Below are positions 17,888-25,327 of a stretch of DNA of 49,491 bases, piece by piece. The stretch spans positions 1 through 49,491 of the forward strand of contig SVKC01000010.1 of the NCBI GenBank assembly GCA_015068655.1. The letters run 5' to 3'. Numbering within the stretch: position 1 is the first letter of the stretch; each line of letters opens with the position of its first letter. A program made the translations under genes and the position numbers. The stretch comes from Oscillospiraceae bacterium. Its GTDB lineage: Bacteria; Bacillota; Clostridia; Monoglobales; Monoglobaceae. The notes below the pieces were generated by a model that saw nothing but the letters and a program-made list of their open reading frames with translations, was not told where the DNA came from and did no database searches.

Positions 17888-18223
17888 TTGTCAAAAATTT
17901 TAATCAATAAGGTTGAAATATGCGGAGTGAATACATCAAAGCTCCCGTATCTGAACGAGAAGCAGAAACAGGAGCTTTTTCAGAGAATAAAAAAAGGTGA
18001 TAAAAATGCGCGTCAGGAATTTATCTATGGCAATCTTCGACTTGTGCTAAGCGTTTTGCAACGTTTTGGCGGTAAAAACGAAAACGTTGATGATTTATTT
18101 CAGGTGGGATGCATCGGACTAATCAAGGCACTGGACAATTTTGATACATCCCACGGCGTCAAATTTTCCACGTACGCAGTGCCAATGAGTGTCCGTTGGG
18201 GAAATTACATATTAAACTTGTAA
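17888..18223 (+). pseudogene. sigG: sigG 5' fragment: forespore sigma factor cut after codon 100
   Basis: The first 100 residues are unmistakably sigma-G: NKVEICGVNTSKLPYL near the N-terminus, GNLRLVLSVLQRFGG, VDDLFQVGCIGLIKALDNFD and VKFSTYAVPM (sigma region 2). In known sigma-G proteins the next residues are IIGEIRR. Here the frame instead runs into 11 unrelated residues and a stop at 18221-18223. Regions 3 and 4, about 155 residues, are missing and are not found elsewhere in the window. The break at 18187/18188 lies 17 nt from the stop of a convergent serine recombinase, as in skin-type elements that split sigK. No ATG is available: TTG at 17888 abuts AGAGGGG, and ATT at 17897 has better spacing. 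The frame is open upstream to 17798, but those residues are not sigma-G-like. Confidence 0.92.
18176..18204. other. Probable recombinase attachment junction (attL) inside sigG
   Basis: Sigma-G coding sequence stops matching the family after the Val-Pro-Met codons (Met at 18185-18187). The next 17 nt lead straight into the stop codon of the serine recombinase (18205-18207). Large serine recombinase genes often lie this close to their own attachment site. The exact crossover dinucleotide cannot be set without the other end. Confidence 0.65.
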
Positions 18224-19569
18224 TAAATCTTTATATCATCATTAAAAACCTCTATTTTTTCAACACAGCTTGCCACTATATTACGTTGCTCACTTGACGT
18301 CATATAATCCCAGCTTTCACGAAGAGACAAAAGCTTTTTTCTCACATCTTTTTCCATGTTGCTGACGATGCGATGCTCCCGTTCAGCTTCAATTTCCTTT
18401 TCTATATTTCCAAGCTCAGCTTTAAGCTCTCTTATGGCATCCTCCAATACATCATCCTCGCTGTCAGCAAAGGCAAGATAAAGCTTTTTCAGCTTCTCAC
18501 CTGTCTTTTTTCGTCTTTTTTCGAGCACATCAAGAACCGATTCGGTTTTCTTGCTTTTCTTTTCAATAGACTTACTTACGCCAATAGCGAAAAGATCTTC
18601 CTTTACTGTGTTTTCAAGAATTTCAGCAATTATTCCATCATTTGTGCAATTGGGGTTTTTCACCATATGAGGCTTGCTTTTGTCCTTTGAATAACACACA
18701 AGCTTGTACCCGGCTTTTCCCCATTGCTGGTACCTCATTTTTGCACCGCAACAACCACAATACACAAGCCCCGTAAGCAGTTTTCCTCTTTCAACTTTTT
18801 TCTTTCCTGCACGCTCTCGCATTACCGCCATTGCTTTTTCGAATATTTCCTCGGAAATAATTGCTTCGTGCTTTCCCGGAAAAACTTCACCGTTGTAGCA
18901 GATATAGCCTATATTTGTTTTTCTTGTGAGTATCTGTCTCACAAGCTTTTCGTATGACAACCCCAGAACCCTTGCAATATATCCCGTAGAATGACCGTTT
19001 ATATATAGCTCATAAACCTTTCTGACCGTTTCTGCATCACTGTTCGGAACAAGAATTCCCTTTTCAGGGTCATAATCATATCCGAAAGGGACTCTTCCGC
19101 CACCCATCCAGTATCCCATTTTTACTCTTTCCTTCATACCCATACTTGTTCTTTCACGTATGTTTTCACGTTCAAGCTGGGCAAAAGCCGAAAGAATACC
19201 AAGCATAAGTCTTCCTAGCGGTGTGGACGTATCCATACTTTCATTCAGGGATATAAAATCTACTCCCATAGGATTGAAAACATCCTCAATGAGATAAAGC
19301 GTATCTTTTTGGCTTCTTGAAAGTCTATCGAGCTTGTACACAATTACACAACTTATTTTTCTTTCTCTGATGTCAGCAATCAGTCGTTTCAATTCAGGAC
19401 GGTCAATATTGCTTCCGCTGAACCCGCCGTCAATATAGTATTCATATTTTTTTATGGATTTGGACACACAGTATGCCGTAAGCATTTCCTTCTGTGCATC
19501 TATTGAATATCCCTCCTCTCGCTGTGCATCGGTAGAAACTCGGATATAAATTGCGGCAATCTTATCCAT
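18205..19569 (-). CDS. Large serine recombinase (SpoIVCA/phage integrase type)
   Basis: The 454-aa product has an N-terminal resolvase catalytic domain (about residues 4-150) with the nucleophile Ser12 in AIYIRVSTDAQ, followed by YKLDRLSRSQKDT and AQLERENIRERT. The DNA-binding Recombinase domain (about 165-265) comes next, then a zinc ribbon with Cys pairs (YCGCCGAKMRY and later VCYSKD and NPNC), then a coiled-coil segment rich in Lys and Glu (about 345-410). This is the layout of skin and temperate-phage integrases, and all recognisable catalytic residues are present. It is convergent with the sigG fragment, the same arrangement as spoIVCA with the 5' half of sigK in B. subtilis. Its start overlaps the 53-aa ORF. 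Confidence 0.94.
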   Translation of the reverse strand: MDKIAAIYIRVSTDAQREEGYSIDAQKEMLTAYCVSKSIKKYEYYIDGGFSGSNIDRPELKRLIADIRERKISCVIVYKLDRLSRSQKDTLYLIEDVFNPMGVDFISLNESMDTSTPLGRLMLGILSAFAQLERENIRERTSMGMKERVKMGYWMGGGRVPFGYDYDPEKGILVPNSDAETVRKVYELYINGHSTGYIARVLGLSYEKLVRQILTRKTNIGYICYNGEVFPGKHEAIISEEIFEKAMAVMRERAGKKKVERGKLLTGLVYCGCCGAKMRYQQWGKAGYKLVCYSKDKSKPHMVKNPNCTNDGIIAEILENTVKEDLFAIGVSKSIEKKSKKTESVLDVLEKRRKKTGEKLKKLYLAFADSEDDVLEDAIRELKAELGNIEKEIEAEREHRIVSNMEKDVRKKLLSLRESWDYMTSSEQRNIVASCVEKIEVFNDDIKIYYKFNM

Positions 19570-19723
19570 TCAAATCACTTATGTTTTTTGATTTGGTGTG
19601 CCTTACAAAAGCTCTGTCATTTGCCTTGCTTATTGTCTCGTTTATTACGTCATTGTTAATAACAATATTTCCCGACATTGTTCCATCAAGCTTTTTACCG
19701 TTTATAAACCTTGTAACCTTCAT
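19562..19723 (-). CDS. Small 53-aa protein overlapping recombinase start (candidate RDF)
   Basis: The ORF starts at ATG 19723 with a strong GGAGGTGA ribosome-binding site (19738-19731) and encodes a protein of 53 aa beginning MKVTRFINGKKLDGT, ending at TAA 19564-19562. The stop lies inside the recombinase start, so translation is coupled. The strong site and the overlap argue that it is real although short. I do not recognise the family. By position and size it could be the recombination directionality factor; SprB of the SP-beta element is 58 aa. An unrelated accessory peptide is equally possible. An ATG at 19727 in another frame gives only 10 codons. Confidence 0.68.
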   Translation of the reverse strand: MKVTRFINGKKLDGTMSGNIVINNDVINETISKANDRAFVRHTKSKNISDLNG

Positions 19724-19764
19724 TCATAATTCACCTCCAAAAATTATTATTGCCGCGATTGAAA

Positions 19765-19800
19765 CAAAAAAAACAGCTCTCCCGAAAAGGAAAGCTGTTT
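19765..19800 (-). terminator. Rho-independent terminator after the leucine T-box operon
   Basis: Reading the minus strand, an AAACAGCT/AGCTGTTT stem (19800-19793 with 19778-19771) and partly paired interior is followed by eight T residues. It lies 4 nt beyond the amidohydrolase stop and separates this operon from the recombinase unit. Confidence 0.85.
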
Positions 19801-19804
19801 AAGC

Positions 19805-20608
19805 TCATATTCCAAAAAGTTTTTTTGCATTTTCGCAGAGAATTTGCTTGTTTGCTGTCTTACCCAAATCCATTCCAAAAAATGTTTCAAGCTCCTTTTC
19901 TGCTGACCACATAGGATAATCACTTCCGAAAAGAACTTTGTCTGTTCCATATCGGAAAATCAAGTCCTTGAAATCAACATTATGGGAAAACTCAAAGCTC
20001 GATGAACAGTCAACATAAAAATTCGGAATTCCGGCAAAATTTTCACAAGCTTCTTCCCACACCGACCATCCGCCAAAATGAGCACCAATCAATGTCAAAT
20101 GCGGATATGCCTTCAAAATAGGCAACACACGATTGGGGTTTGAATTATCGTAGCGATAATCTCCCGTATGCATCAAAATAAGCAAATTCTTTTTTTCGCA
20201 GTATTCATAAATCTTAAGGAGATTACCTTTGTCAACCTGAAACCCTTGAATATCAGGGTGAAGCTTTACACCCTTGAGTCCAAGCTCCAGAAGATGCTCT
20301 ATATCACCCGGTATATCATCACTATCAGGATGCAATGTTCCAAGTCCGGTAAGAAAGCCGTTGCTTTCTCTTACTTCTGAAGCAATAAACTCGTTTATGC
20401 TCTTGACCTGCTGCGCAGTTGTTGCAACAGATTGAACAACTGCATGGTCAATGCCAAAATCTTTATAGGCTGACACAAGATGTTTTACTGTTCCTTCACC
20501 ATATGCAGTTGAGCCATAAAACTTATCCGTAGCCGCCACTGCCTTTTCCGCAATTTTCTCCGGATAAATATGACAATGTGAGTCTATAACAAAGTATCCG
20601 TTTACCAT
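19805..20608 (-). CDS. Amidohydrolase-family TIM-barrel metal-dependent hydrolase
   Basis: The 267-aa protein begins with the amidohydrolase-2 signature VIDSHCHIYPEKIA (HxH metal ligands). It continues with GVKLHPDIQGF, LLILMHTGDYRYDN, LIGAHFGGWSVWEEA and KVLFGSDYPMW (catalytic Asp region), giving a complete metal site in a TIM barrel. Members hydrolyse or decarboxylate varied substrates and the substrate here cannot be read from sequence. It is the last gene of the T-box-controlled operon, 39 nt after ilvE, so it may be linked to branched-chain amino acid metabolism, but no direct motif supports that. Confidence 0.85.
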   Translation of the reverse strand: MVNGYFVIDSHCHIYPEKIAEKAVAATDKFYGSTAYGEGTVKHLVSAYKDFGIDHAVVQSVATTAQQVKSINEFIASEVRESNGFLTGLGTLHPDSDDIPGDIEHLLELGLKGVKLHPDIQGFQVDKGNLLKIYEYCEKKNLLILMHTGDYRYDNSNPNRVLPILKAYPHLTLIGAHFGGWSVWEEACENFAGIPNFYVDCSSSFEFSHNVDFKDLIFRYGTDKVLFGSDYPMWSAEKELETFFGMDLGKTANKQILCENAKKLFGI

Positions 20609-20647
20609 TATGCAATCACCTTAATTTTGCTTTTTGCAACGCCGGTA

Positions 20648-21712
20648 TTAGTCCAAGGGACAAATCCAACCAAAGCTGTCTTCAATCTTACCCCACTGAA
20701 TACCCGTGAGAGTGTCATAGAGTTTCTGTGTTACGTCGCCGATTTTACCTTCATTAACAGTGAAAATCTCACCTTTGTAGCTCAGTTCACCGATAGGTGA
20801 AACAACAGCTGCAGTACCGCAGCCCCAAGCTTCTTCAAGTGTTCCGTCAGCCATTGCCTTTTCCAGTTCGTCAATGCTGAGAAGACGCTCAGAAACAGTA
20901 TAACCCTCTCTCTTGAGAACTTCAATACAGGATTTTCTTGTTATACCCGGAAGAATTGAGCCTGTAAGCGCAGGAGTAACGATTTCGCCGTTAATCTTGA
21001 ACATAACATTCATTGCGCCAACTTCTTCAATATATTTTCTTTCAACACCATCAAGCCAGAGAACCTGTGAATAGCCCTTCTGTTCAGCTCTCTCACCGGC
21101 ACGGTTGCTTGCAGCATAGTTACCGCCGCACTTTGCATAACCTGTACCGCCACGAACCGCACGAACATCCTGGTCTTCAATCATAATTTTTACAGGATTA
21201 ATGCCTTCCTTGTAATAGCTTCCAACCGGCGATGCAATAATCATAAATCTTGCATTATGAACAGCGTGAACACCGAGAGTTTCATCATTTCCGTACATAA
21301 AAGGACGGAGATAAAGTGATGTACCGGGAGCTGAAGGCGTCCAGTCTTCCTCACACTTAACAAAGGTTTTGAGGATTTCCATTGCCATATCTTCATCAAT
21401 CTGAGGCAAGCACAATCTTTCTGCAGAGCTGTTCATTCTGCGGATATTTTCAATAGGTCTGAACATCTGAACCTTTCCGTCTTCACGGCGGTATGCCTTG
21501 AGACCTTCAAAAATTTCCGAACCATAGTGAAGCACGGTTGATGCAGGGTGAATTTCAAAAGGACCAAAGGGTACTATTCTTGCATCATACCAGCCCTTTT
21601 CTCTTGAATAATCCATAACAAACATATGGTCTGTAAAAATCTTACCGAAACCAAGGGAAGAGCTATCAGGCTTTTCCTTCGGGCAAGCTGTTTTTGTAAT
21701 TTTTATTTCCAT
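20648..21712 (-). CDS. ilvE: Branched-chain amino acid aminotransferase
   Basis: This is a fold-type IV PLP aminotransferase of 354 aa (the longer class II branched-chain type). It interconverts leucine, isoleucine or valine and their 2-oxoacids with glutamate/2-oxoglutarate. Recognisable segments are VLHYGSEIFEGLKAYRRED, LYLRPFMYGND, GTGYAKCGGNYAASNRAGE with the PLP lysine, LDGVERKYIEEVGAMNVMF and GSILPGITRKS. AAGGAGATTC precedes the ATG. It is 26 nt downstream of the oxidoreductase gamma subunit, which makes or uses the same 2-oxoacids, and it lies under a probable leucine T-box. Confidence 0.96.
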   Translation of the reverse strand: MEIKITKTACPKEKPDSSSLGFGKIFTDHMFVMDYSREKGWYDARIVPFGPFEIHPASTVLHYGSEIFEGLKAYRREDGKVQMFRPIENIRRMNSSAERLCLPQIDEDMAMEILKTFVKCEEDWTPSAPGTSLYLRPFMYGNDETLGVHAVHNARFMIIASPVGSYYKEGINPVKIMIEDQDVRAVRGGTGYAKCGGNYAASNRAGERAEQKGYSQVLWLDGVERKYIEEVGAMNVMFKINGEIVTPALTGSILPGITRKSCIEVLKREGYTVSERLLSIDELEKAMADGTLEEAWGCGTAAVVSPIGELSYKGEIFTVNEGKIGDVTQKLYDTLTGIQWGKIEDSFGWICPLD

Positions 21713-21738
21713 TTAAGAATCTCCTTATAAATCAAATT

Positions 21739-22272
21739 TTAACAATCTGCACCAATCTGCATTGCTTTCTTGTTTACATCAAGCATATCAGCACGCTTTG
21801 CTGAAATAACCTTTTTGAGAGCCGCATCAACACCATCTTCGGTGAAGCTGTCGGTAGCCTTCAAAAGCTTGCCTGCAATAATCATATTTGCAAGAGTTGG
21901 CATATCGTTGTCTGATGCGAGCTTTGTTGCAGGAACATAATAAACTGTAACATCATCACGCTTAACTTCTCTTTCAATCAAGGTTGAGTCAACAATGATA
22001 ATACCTCCGGGAACAACAGAATCCTCATACTTGTCAAGAGACGGAAGATTCATTGCAACCAAAACATCAGGAGCAGAAACAATGGGAGAACCAACAGGCT
22101 CCTCGCTGAGAATAACGCTGCAGCTTGCTGTACCGCCTCTCATTTCAGGACCATAAGAGGGAAGCCAGCTTACTTCCTTTCCTTCAACAAGACCCTTGTA
22201 TGCAAGGAACTTTCCCGTAAAAAGAATACCCTGACCGCCGAAACCGGCAATCAACATCTGTGTAGCACTCAT
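21739..22272 (-). CDS. 2-oxoacid:ferredoxin oxidoreductase, gamma subunit
   Basis: The 177-aa protein begins [20 protein letters not shown], the Rossmann-like signature of the gamma domain of pyruvate/2-oxoacid ferredoxin oxidoreductases, and has [17 protein letters not shown]. It completes the alpha-beta-gamma-delta enzyme encoded by the four adjacent genes. Its start directly follows the beta-subunit stop. Given ilvE next door, the complex most likely handles branched-chain 2-oxoacids (VOR/KorC-type) rather than pyruvate. Confidence 0.93.
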   Translation of the reverse strand: MSATQMLIAGFGGQGILFTGKFLAYKGLVEGKEVSWLPSYGPEMRGGTASCSVILSEEPVGSPIVSAPDVLVAMNLPSLDKYEDSVVPGGIIIVDSTLIEREVKRDDVTVYYVPATKLASDNDMPTLANMIIAGKLLKATDSFTEDGVDAALKKVISAKRADMLDVNKKAMQIGADC

Positions 22273-23028
22273 TTATTTTTCCTCCTTTTCTGCTGATCTG
22301 TCTTTGTAAACACCCAGAGGATAGTAAGGAAGCATCTTCTCGTCAATCCACTTGAGAGCATCCTGAGGTGTCATACCCCAGTTTGTGGGACAGCTTGAAA
22401 CAACCTCAACAAGAGAAAAACCCTTGCCGTCAATCTGGTTCTGGAAAGCCTTCTTTATAGCCTTCTTTGCGTTTTTAACATTTTTTACGTTGTTAACCGT
22501 AACTCTTTCAAGATATTCAGGACCATCAAGAGTTGACAGCATTTCACATACACGGATAGGGAAGCCGCAAGCATCCGTATCACGTCCGTAAGGTGAAGTC
22601 TGTGTAACCTGACCGGGAAGTGATGTAGGTGCCATCTGACCGCCTGTCATACCATAAATTGCGTTGTTGATAAAGATAATTGTGATATTCTCGTTTCTTG
22701 CAGCACTGTGAACAGTTTCAGCCATACCGATAGATGCAAGGTCACCGTCACCCTGATATGTGAAAACAATATTGTTTTCAGGGTCGGAACGCTTTACACC
22801 TGTTGCAACAGCGGGAGCACGTCCGTGAGCCGCTTCAATCATATCACAGTTGAAATAGTTGTAAGCCATAACCGAGCAACCAACCGGAGCAATCCCGATT
22901 GTTCTGCCTTCAATACCAAGCTCGTCAATAACCTCAGCCACAAGACGGTGAACAATACCGTGTGTACAGCCGGGGCAGTAATGCATCTGGACATCAGCCA
23001 GAGCCTTTGGTTTTTCAAAAACTACCAT
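22273..23028 (-). CDS. 2-oxoacid:ferredoxin oxidoreductase, TPP-binding beta subunit
   Basis: This 251-aa subunit carries the thiamine-diphosphate site: CPGCTHGIVHRLVAEV with Cys residues near the N-terminus, AHGRAPAVATGVKRSDP, TYQGDGDLASIGMAETVHSA (GDG Mg/TPP motif) and FINNAIYGMTGGQMAPTSLP. It is the catalytic half of the enzyme, which oxidatively decarboxylates a 2-oxoacid to acyl-CoA with ferredoxin reduction, or runs in reverse. The start overlaps the alpha-subunit stop by 1 nt. It is a Kor/Vor-type rather than a pyruvate-type beta subunit by length and context. Confidence 0.93.
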   Translation of the reverse strand: MVVFEKPKALADVQMHYCPGCTHGIVHRLVAEVIDELGIEGRTIGIAPVGCSVMAYNYFNCDMIEAAHGRAPAVATGVKRSDPENNIVFTYQGDGDLASIGMAETVHSAARNENITIIFINNAIYGMTGGQMAPTSLPGQVTQTSPYGRDTDACGFPIRVCEMLSTLDGPEYLERVTVNNVKNVKNAKKAIKKAFQNQIDGKGFSLVEVVSSCPTNWGMTPQDALKWIDEKMLPYYPLGVYKDRSAEKEEK

Positions 23029-24092
23029 TATTTTGCACCTCCGTTTGCTGCTTTCTTTATTGCGTCAAGCACCTGCTCAGGTGAGGGAATCATACCGCCC
23101 ACACGGTTGCAGAGCGTAACGGGAACCTTGCACTCTGATGCAAGTTTAACATCTTCAATCATCTGACCCATTGAAAGCTCAACAGAAATAATTTCCTTCA
23201 CCTTGTCAGCAGCCTTCTTGTAAGGAGCAACAGGGAAGGGCCAGAGAGTGATGGGACGGATAAGACCAACCTTGATACCCATTTCACGGGCAGCATTAAT
23301 TGCATTTTTTGAAACACGTGCAGCAATACCAAAGGCTGTAACACAGATTTCTGCGTCGTCCATCATATATTCTTCATACATACATTCGTTTTCTTCGATG
23401 TATTTGTATCTTTCAAATCTTTCAAAGTTTGACTTTTCAAGCTCATCAGGAACAAGGAACAGAGAGTTCACAATATTGTGAGGTCTTTCCATTTTTGTAC
23501 CTGTTGTTGCCCAGGGCTTTTCAATAGGAGCACCTATCTCATAATCCAGTGAAACAGGTTCCATCATCTGCCCCATGGTACCGTCAGCAAGAACCATTGC
23601 TGTCATTCTGTACTTGTCAGCAAGCTCAAAGCCCTTCACTGTCATATCTGCCATTTCCTGAACCGAGCTGGGTGCAAGAACAATCATACGAAAGTCACCG
23701 TGTGCACCGCCCTTTGTTGCCTGAAAATAGTCTGACTGTGAAGGCTGAATACCACCGAGACCGGGACCGCCACGCTGAACGTTGATAACAAGTGCGGGAA
23801 GGTCTGCACCTGCCAGGTATGAAAGGCCTTCGCCTTTCAAAGAAATACCGGGACTTGACGAAGAGGTCATAACCCTCTTTCCTGTTGAAGAAACGCCGTA
23901 AACCATATTGATTGCAGCAATTTCACTTTCTGCCTGAAGGAATGTACCGCCGATTTTGGGCATTCTTTTTGCCATATATGCGGCAATTTCTGTCTGAGGT
24001 GTGATAGGATAACCGAAATAATGACGGCATCCTGCAATAATAGCAGCTTCAGCAATAGCCTCGTTGCCTTTCATCAAAACTTTATCTGCCAT
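23028..24092 (-). CDS. vorB: 3-methyl-2-oxobutanoate:ferredoxin oxidoreductase alpha subunit VorB
   Basis: The 354-aa protein starts MADKVLMKGNEAIAEAAI and contains GYPITPQTEIAAYMA, FLQAESEIAAINMVYG, TSSSSPGISLKGEGLSYLAG and RGGPGLGGIQPSQSDYFQA, the alpha-domain motifs of the VOR/KOR branch. A C-terminal transketolase-like domain (LIRPITLWPFP) follows. It pairs with the beta and gamma subunits downstream and the small ferredoxin upstream. Substrate preference between isovalerate-, isobutyrate- and 2-methylbutyrate-derived oxoacids cannot be read from sequence; the leucine-type T-box and ilvE favour branched-chain substrates over 2-oxoglutarate. Confidence 0.9.
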   Translation of the reverse strand: MADKVLMKGNEAIAEAAIIAGCRHYFGYPITPQTEIAAYMAKRMPKIGGTFLQAESEIAAINMVYGVSSTGKRVMTSSSSPGISLKGEGLSYLAGADLPALVINVQRGGPGLGGIQPSQSDYFQATKGGAHGDFRMIVLAPSSVQEMADMTVKGFELADKYRMTAMVLADGTMGQMMEPVSLDYEIGAPIEKPWATTGTKMERPHNIVNSLFLVPDELEKSNFERFERYKYIEENECMYEEYMMDDAEICVTAFGIAARVSKNAINAAREMGIKVGLIRPITLWPFPVAPYKKAADKVKEIISVELSMGQMIEDVKLASECKVPVTLCNRVGGMIPSPEQVLDAIKKAANGGAK

Positions 24093-24101
24093 TTTATGTA
24101 C

Positions 24102-24308
24102 CTACCTTTCTACTGTAATAATGCAATCCGGACACATTGTTGCACAGAACGCACAACCGATGCAGGCATCAGGATTTGCCGCTTCAACCGGATGATGACC
24201 TTTTTTGTTAATTTTGTCTTTTGCAAGGATGAGAACATTTTTGGGACAGGCGTCAACACAAAGTCCGCAACCCTTGCAGTTATCTGTTTTGAAAGTAAGT
24301 TTTGCCAT
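24102..24308 (-). CDS. 2[4Fe-4S] ferredoxin, delta subunit of the VOR complex
   Basis: This 68-aa protein has two four-cysteine clusters, CKGCGLCVDACPKNV and CIGCAFCATMCPDC, each a CxxCxxCxxxCP pattern for a [4Fe-4S] cluster. It starts MAKLTFKTDNCKGC with AAGGAGATG upstream. It lies 9 nt ahead of vorB and 1 nt after the ATPase gene. It is the electron-transfer delta subunit that links the oxidoreductase to ferredoxin. Confidence 0.95.
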   Translation of the reverse strand: MAKLTFKTDNCKGCGLCVDACPKNVLILAKDKINKKGHHPVEAANPDACIGCAFCATMCPDCIITVER

Positions 24309-24309
24309 A

Positions 24310-24987
24310 TTATAACATCTCCTTTAACTTTTTTTGTAATTTTAATGCAAACAAGTTGGGAATCTTCCCGACCAACGCATCCTTGATTTCTTCCATTACA
24401 GTTGTCATCACAACCGGCAATCCTGCAATGCGTGAAATATCTTCTGCGTAGCTCAGGGAATTCAGAACATCATCTGCTGTTGTTTCGTTTCCTATATTTG
24501 AATTGTTGACAATTCCCGTAAACCTGATTTTTCCCGCCTCTTCAATCTCATGCATAATCTCAACAGTAGATTCAGCATCGGGAGTAAGGGGACGGAACTT
24601 GTTCACAACAAAAAGCATATCATAGTTGTTTTCTTCAATAATTCCCGGGGCATAACGTCCCAGTGCATATGCACCTCTGTCGTCACCGCCTATATCCACA
24701 ACTGCCATAATTTCCTTGTCGTCAATAATAGAATAAATTTCCTGAGGAAGTGCCGGAATATCAACATTTGAATTGGCATATTCGGAACAAATCAGCTTTA
24801 TTCCATTTTCTTCAAGCTCCTTCTGACTGTCCTTTGTTCTGAAATAAGGATTGACAATATCAATATCAGCAATTGCAACCTTTTCAAAATTCTTTTTCAG
24901 TTCAAAGGCAAGATTAACGGCAATATTTGTTTTCCCGCTGCCATAATGTCCGGCAAGAAGGGTAATACGTTTGTGCTTTTCTCTCAT
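24310..24987 (-). CDS. P-loop NTPase (CobQ/ParA-like nucleotide-binding domain)
   Basis: The 225-aa protein has a deviant-type Walker A motif, LLAGHYGSGKTNIAVNLAFE, at about residues 10-29, then VAIADIDIVNPYFRTKD, VVDIGGDDRGAYALGRYAP (Walker B-like) and LFVVNKFRPLTPDAEST. That is the SIMIBI fold, as in ParA, MinD and dethiobiotin synthetase. No membrane segment is visible. It is the first gene of the T-box operon and abuts the ferredoxin gene, so a role in assembling or activating the iron-sulphur oxidoreductase is plausible but unproven. ATG at 24987 is chosen; TTG at 24993 is an in-frame alternative closer to AAAGGAATG. Confidence 0.82.
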   Translation of the reverse strand: MREKHKRITLLAGHYGSGKTNIAVNLAFELKKNFEKVAIADIDIVNPYFRTKDSQKELEENGIKLICSEYANSNVDIPALPQEIYSIIDDKEIMAVVDIGGDDRGAYALGRYAPGIIEENNYDMLFVVNKFRPLTPDAESTVEIMHEIEEAGKIRFTGIVNNSNIGNETTADDVLNSLSYAEDISRIAGLPVVMTTVMEEIKDALVGKIPNLFALKLQKKLKEML

Positions 24988-25014
24988 TGACAAATCATTC
25001 CTTTTCTAATACAT

Positions 25015-25292
25015 AAAAACACCCATCTCAAAAAGACTTTGAGACGGGTGCAAAACACTCGCGGTACCACTCAAATTGCGGAAGCTGCCTCCGCCTCTTA
25101 TTGGGATCAAACAATCCTCTTGCCTTAACGCAGCAATCACGGAAGGTATCTACTCACGAAAAATACGTTTTCTGACCTTCAGCTCGGAAGTGAGGGGTAC
25201 ATTGAAACTGACCCTATCGGTTCACACCACCCACCGACTCTCTAGAAGCCGTCATGCTCCGTACCTTCTTCGTCATAGCTTTTTGAAATAAT
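25015..25292 (-). promoter_or_regulatory. T-box leader riboswitch, probable leucine specifier (CUC)
   Basis: The minus-strand leader upstream of the ATPase/VOR/ilvE operon has the conserved T-box GAGTGGTACCGCG (25072-25060), a Stem I with AGAGAG and GGTGTGAACCGA elements, and a terminator hairpin (25052-25020) running into a T tract. The UGGU of the T-box would pair with a tRNA 3' end ACCA. Aligning the segment before ACTTCCGAG with the family pattern (codon-ACCUUUGAG) puts CUC, leucine, at 25194-25192. Uncharged tRNA-Leu would favour the antiterminator and let the operon be transcribed. The T-box call is firm; the specifier assignment is by eye. Confidence 0.9.
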
Positions 25293-25298
25293 AGAGTA

Positions 25299-25327
25299 AT
25301 TATAGCACTCTAATCCGCTGTTGTCAA
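25299..25327 (-). promoter_or_regulatory. Consensus sigma-A promoter of the T-box operon
   Basis: Reading the minus strand: TTGACA (25327-25322), a 17-bp spacer and TATAAT (25304-25299), both perfect hexamers. It fires into the T-box leader. Confidence 0.92.
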
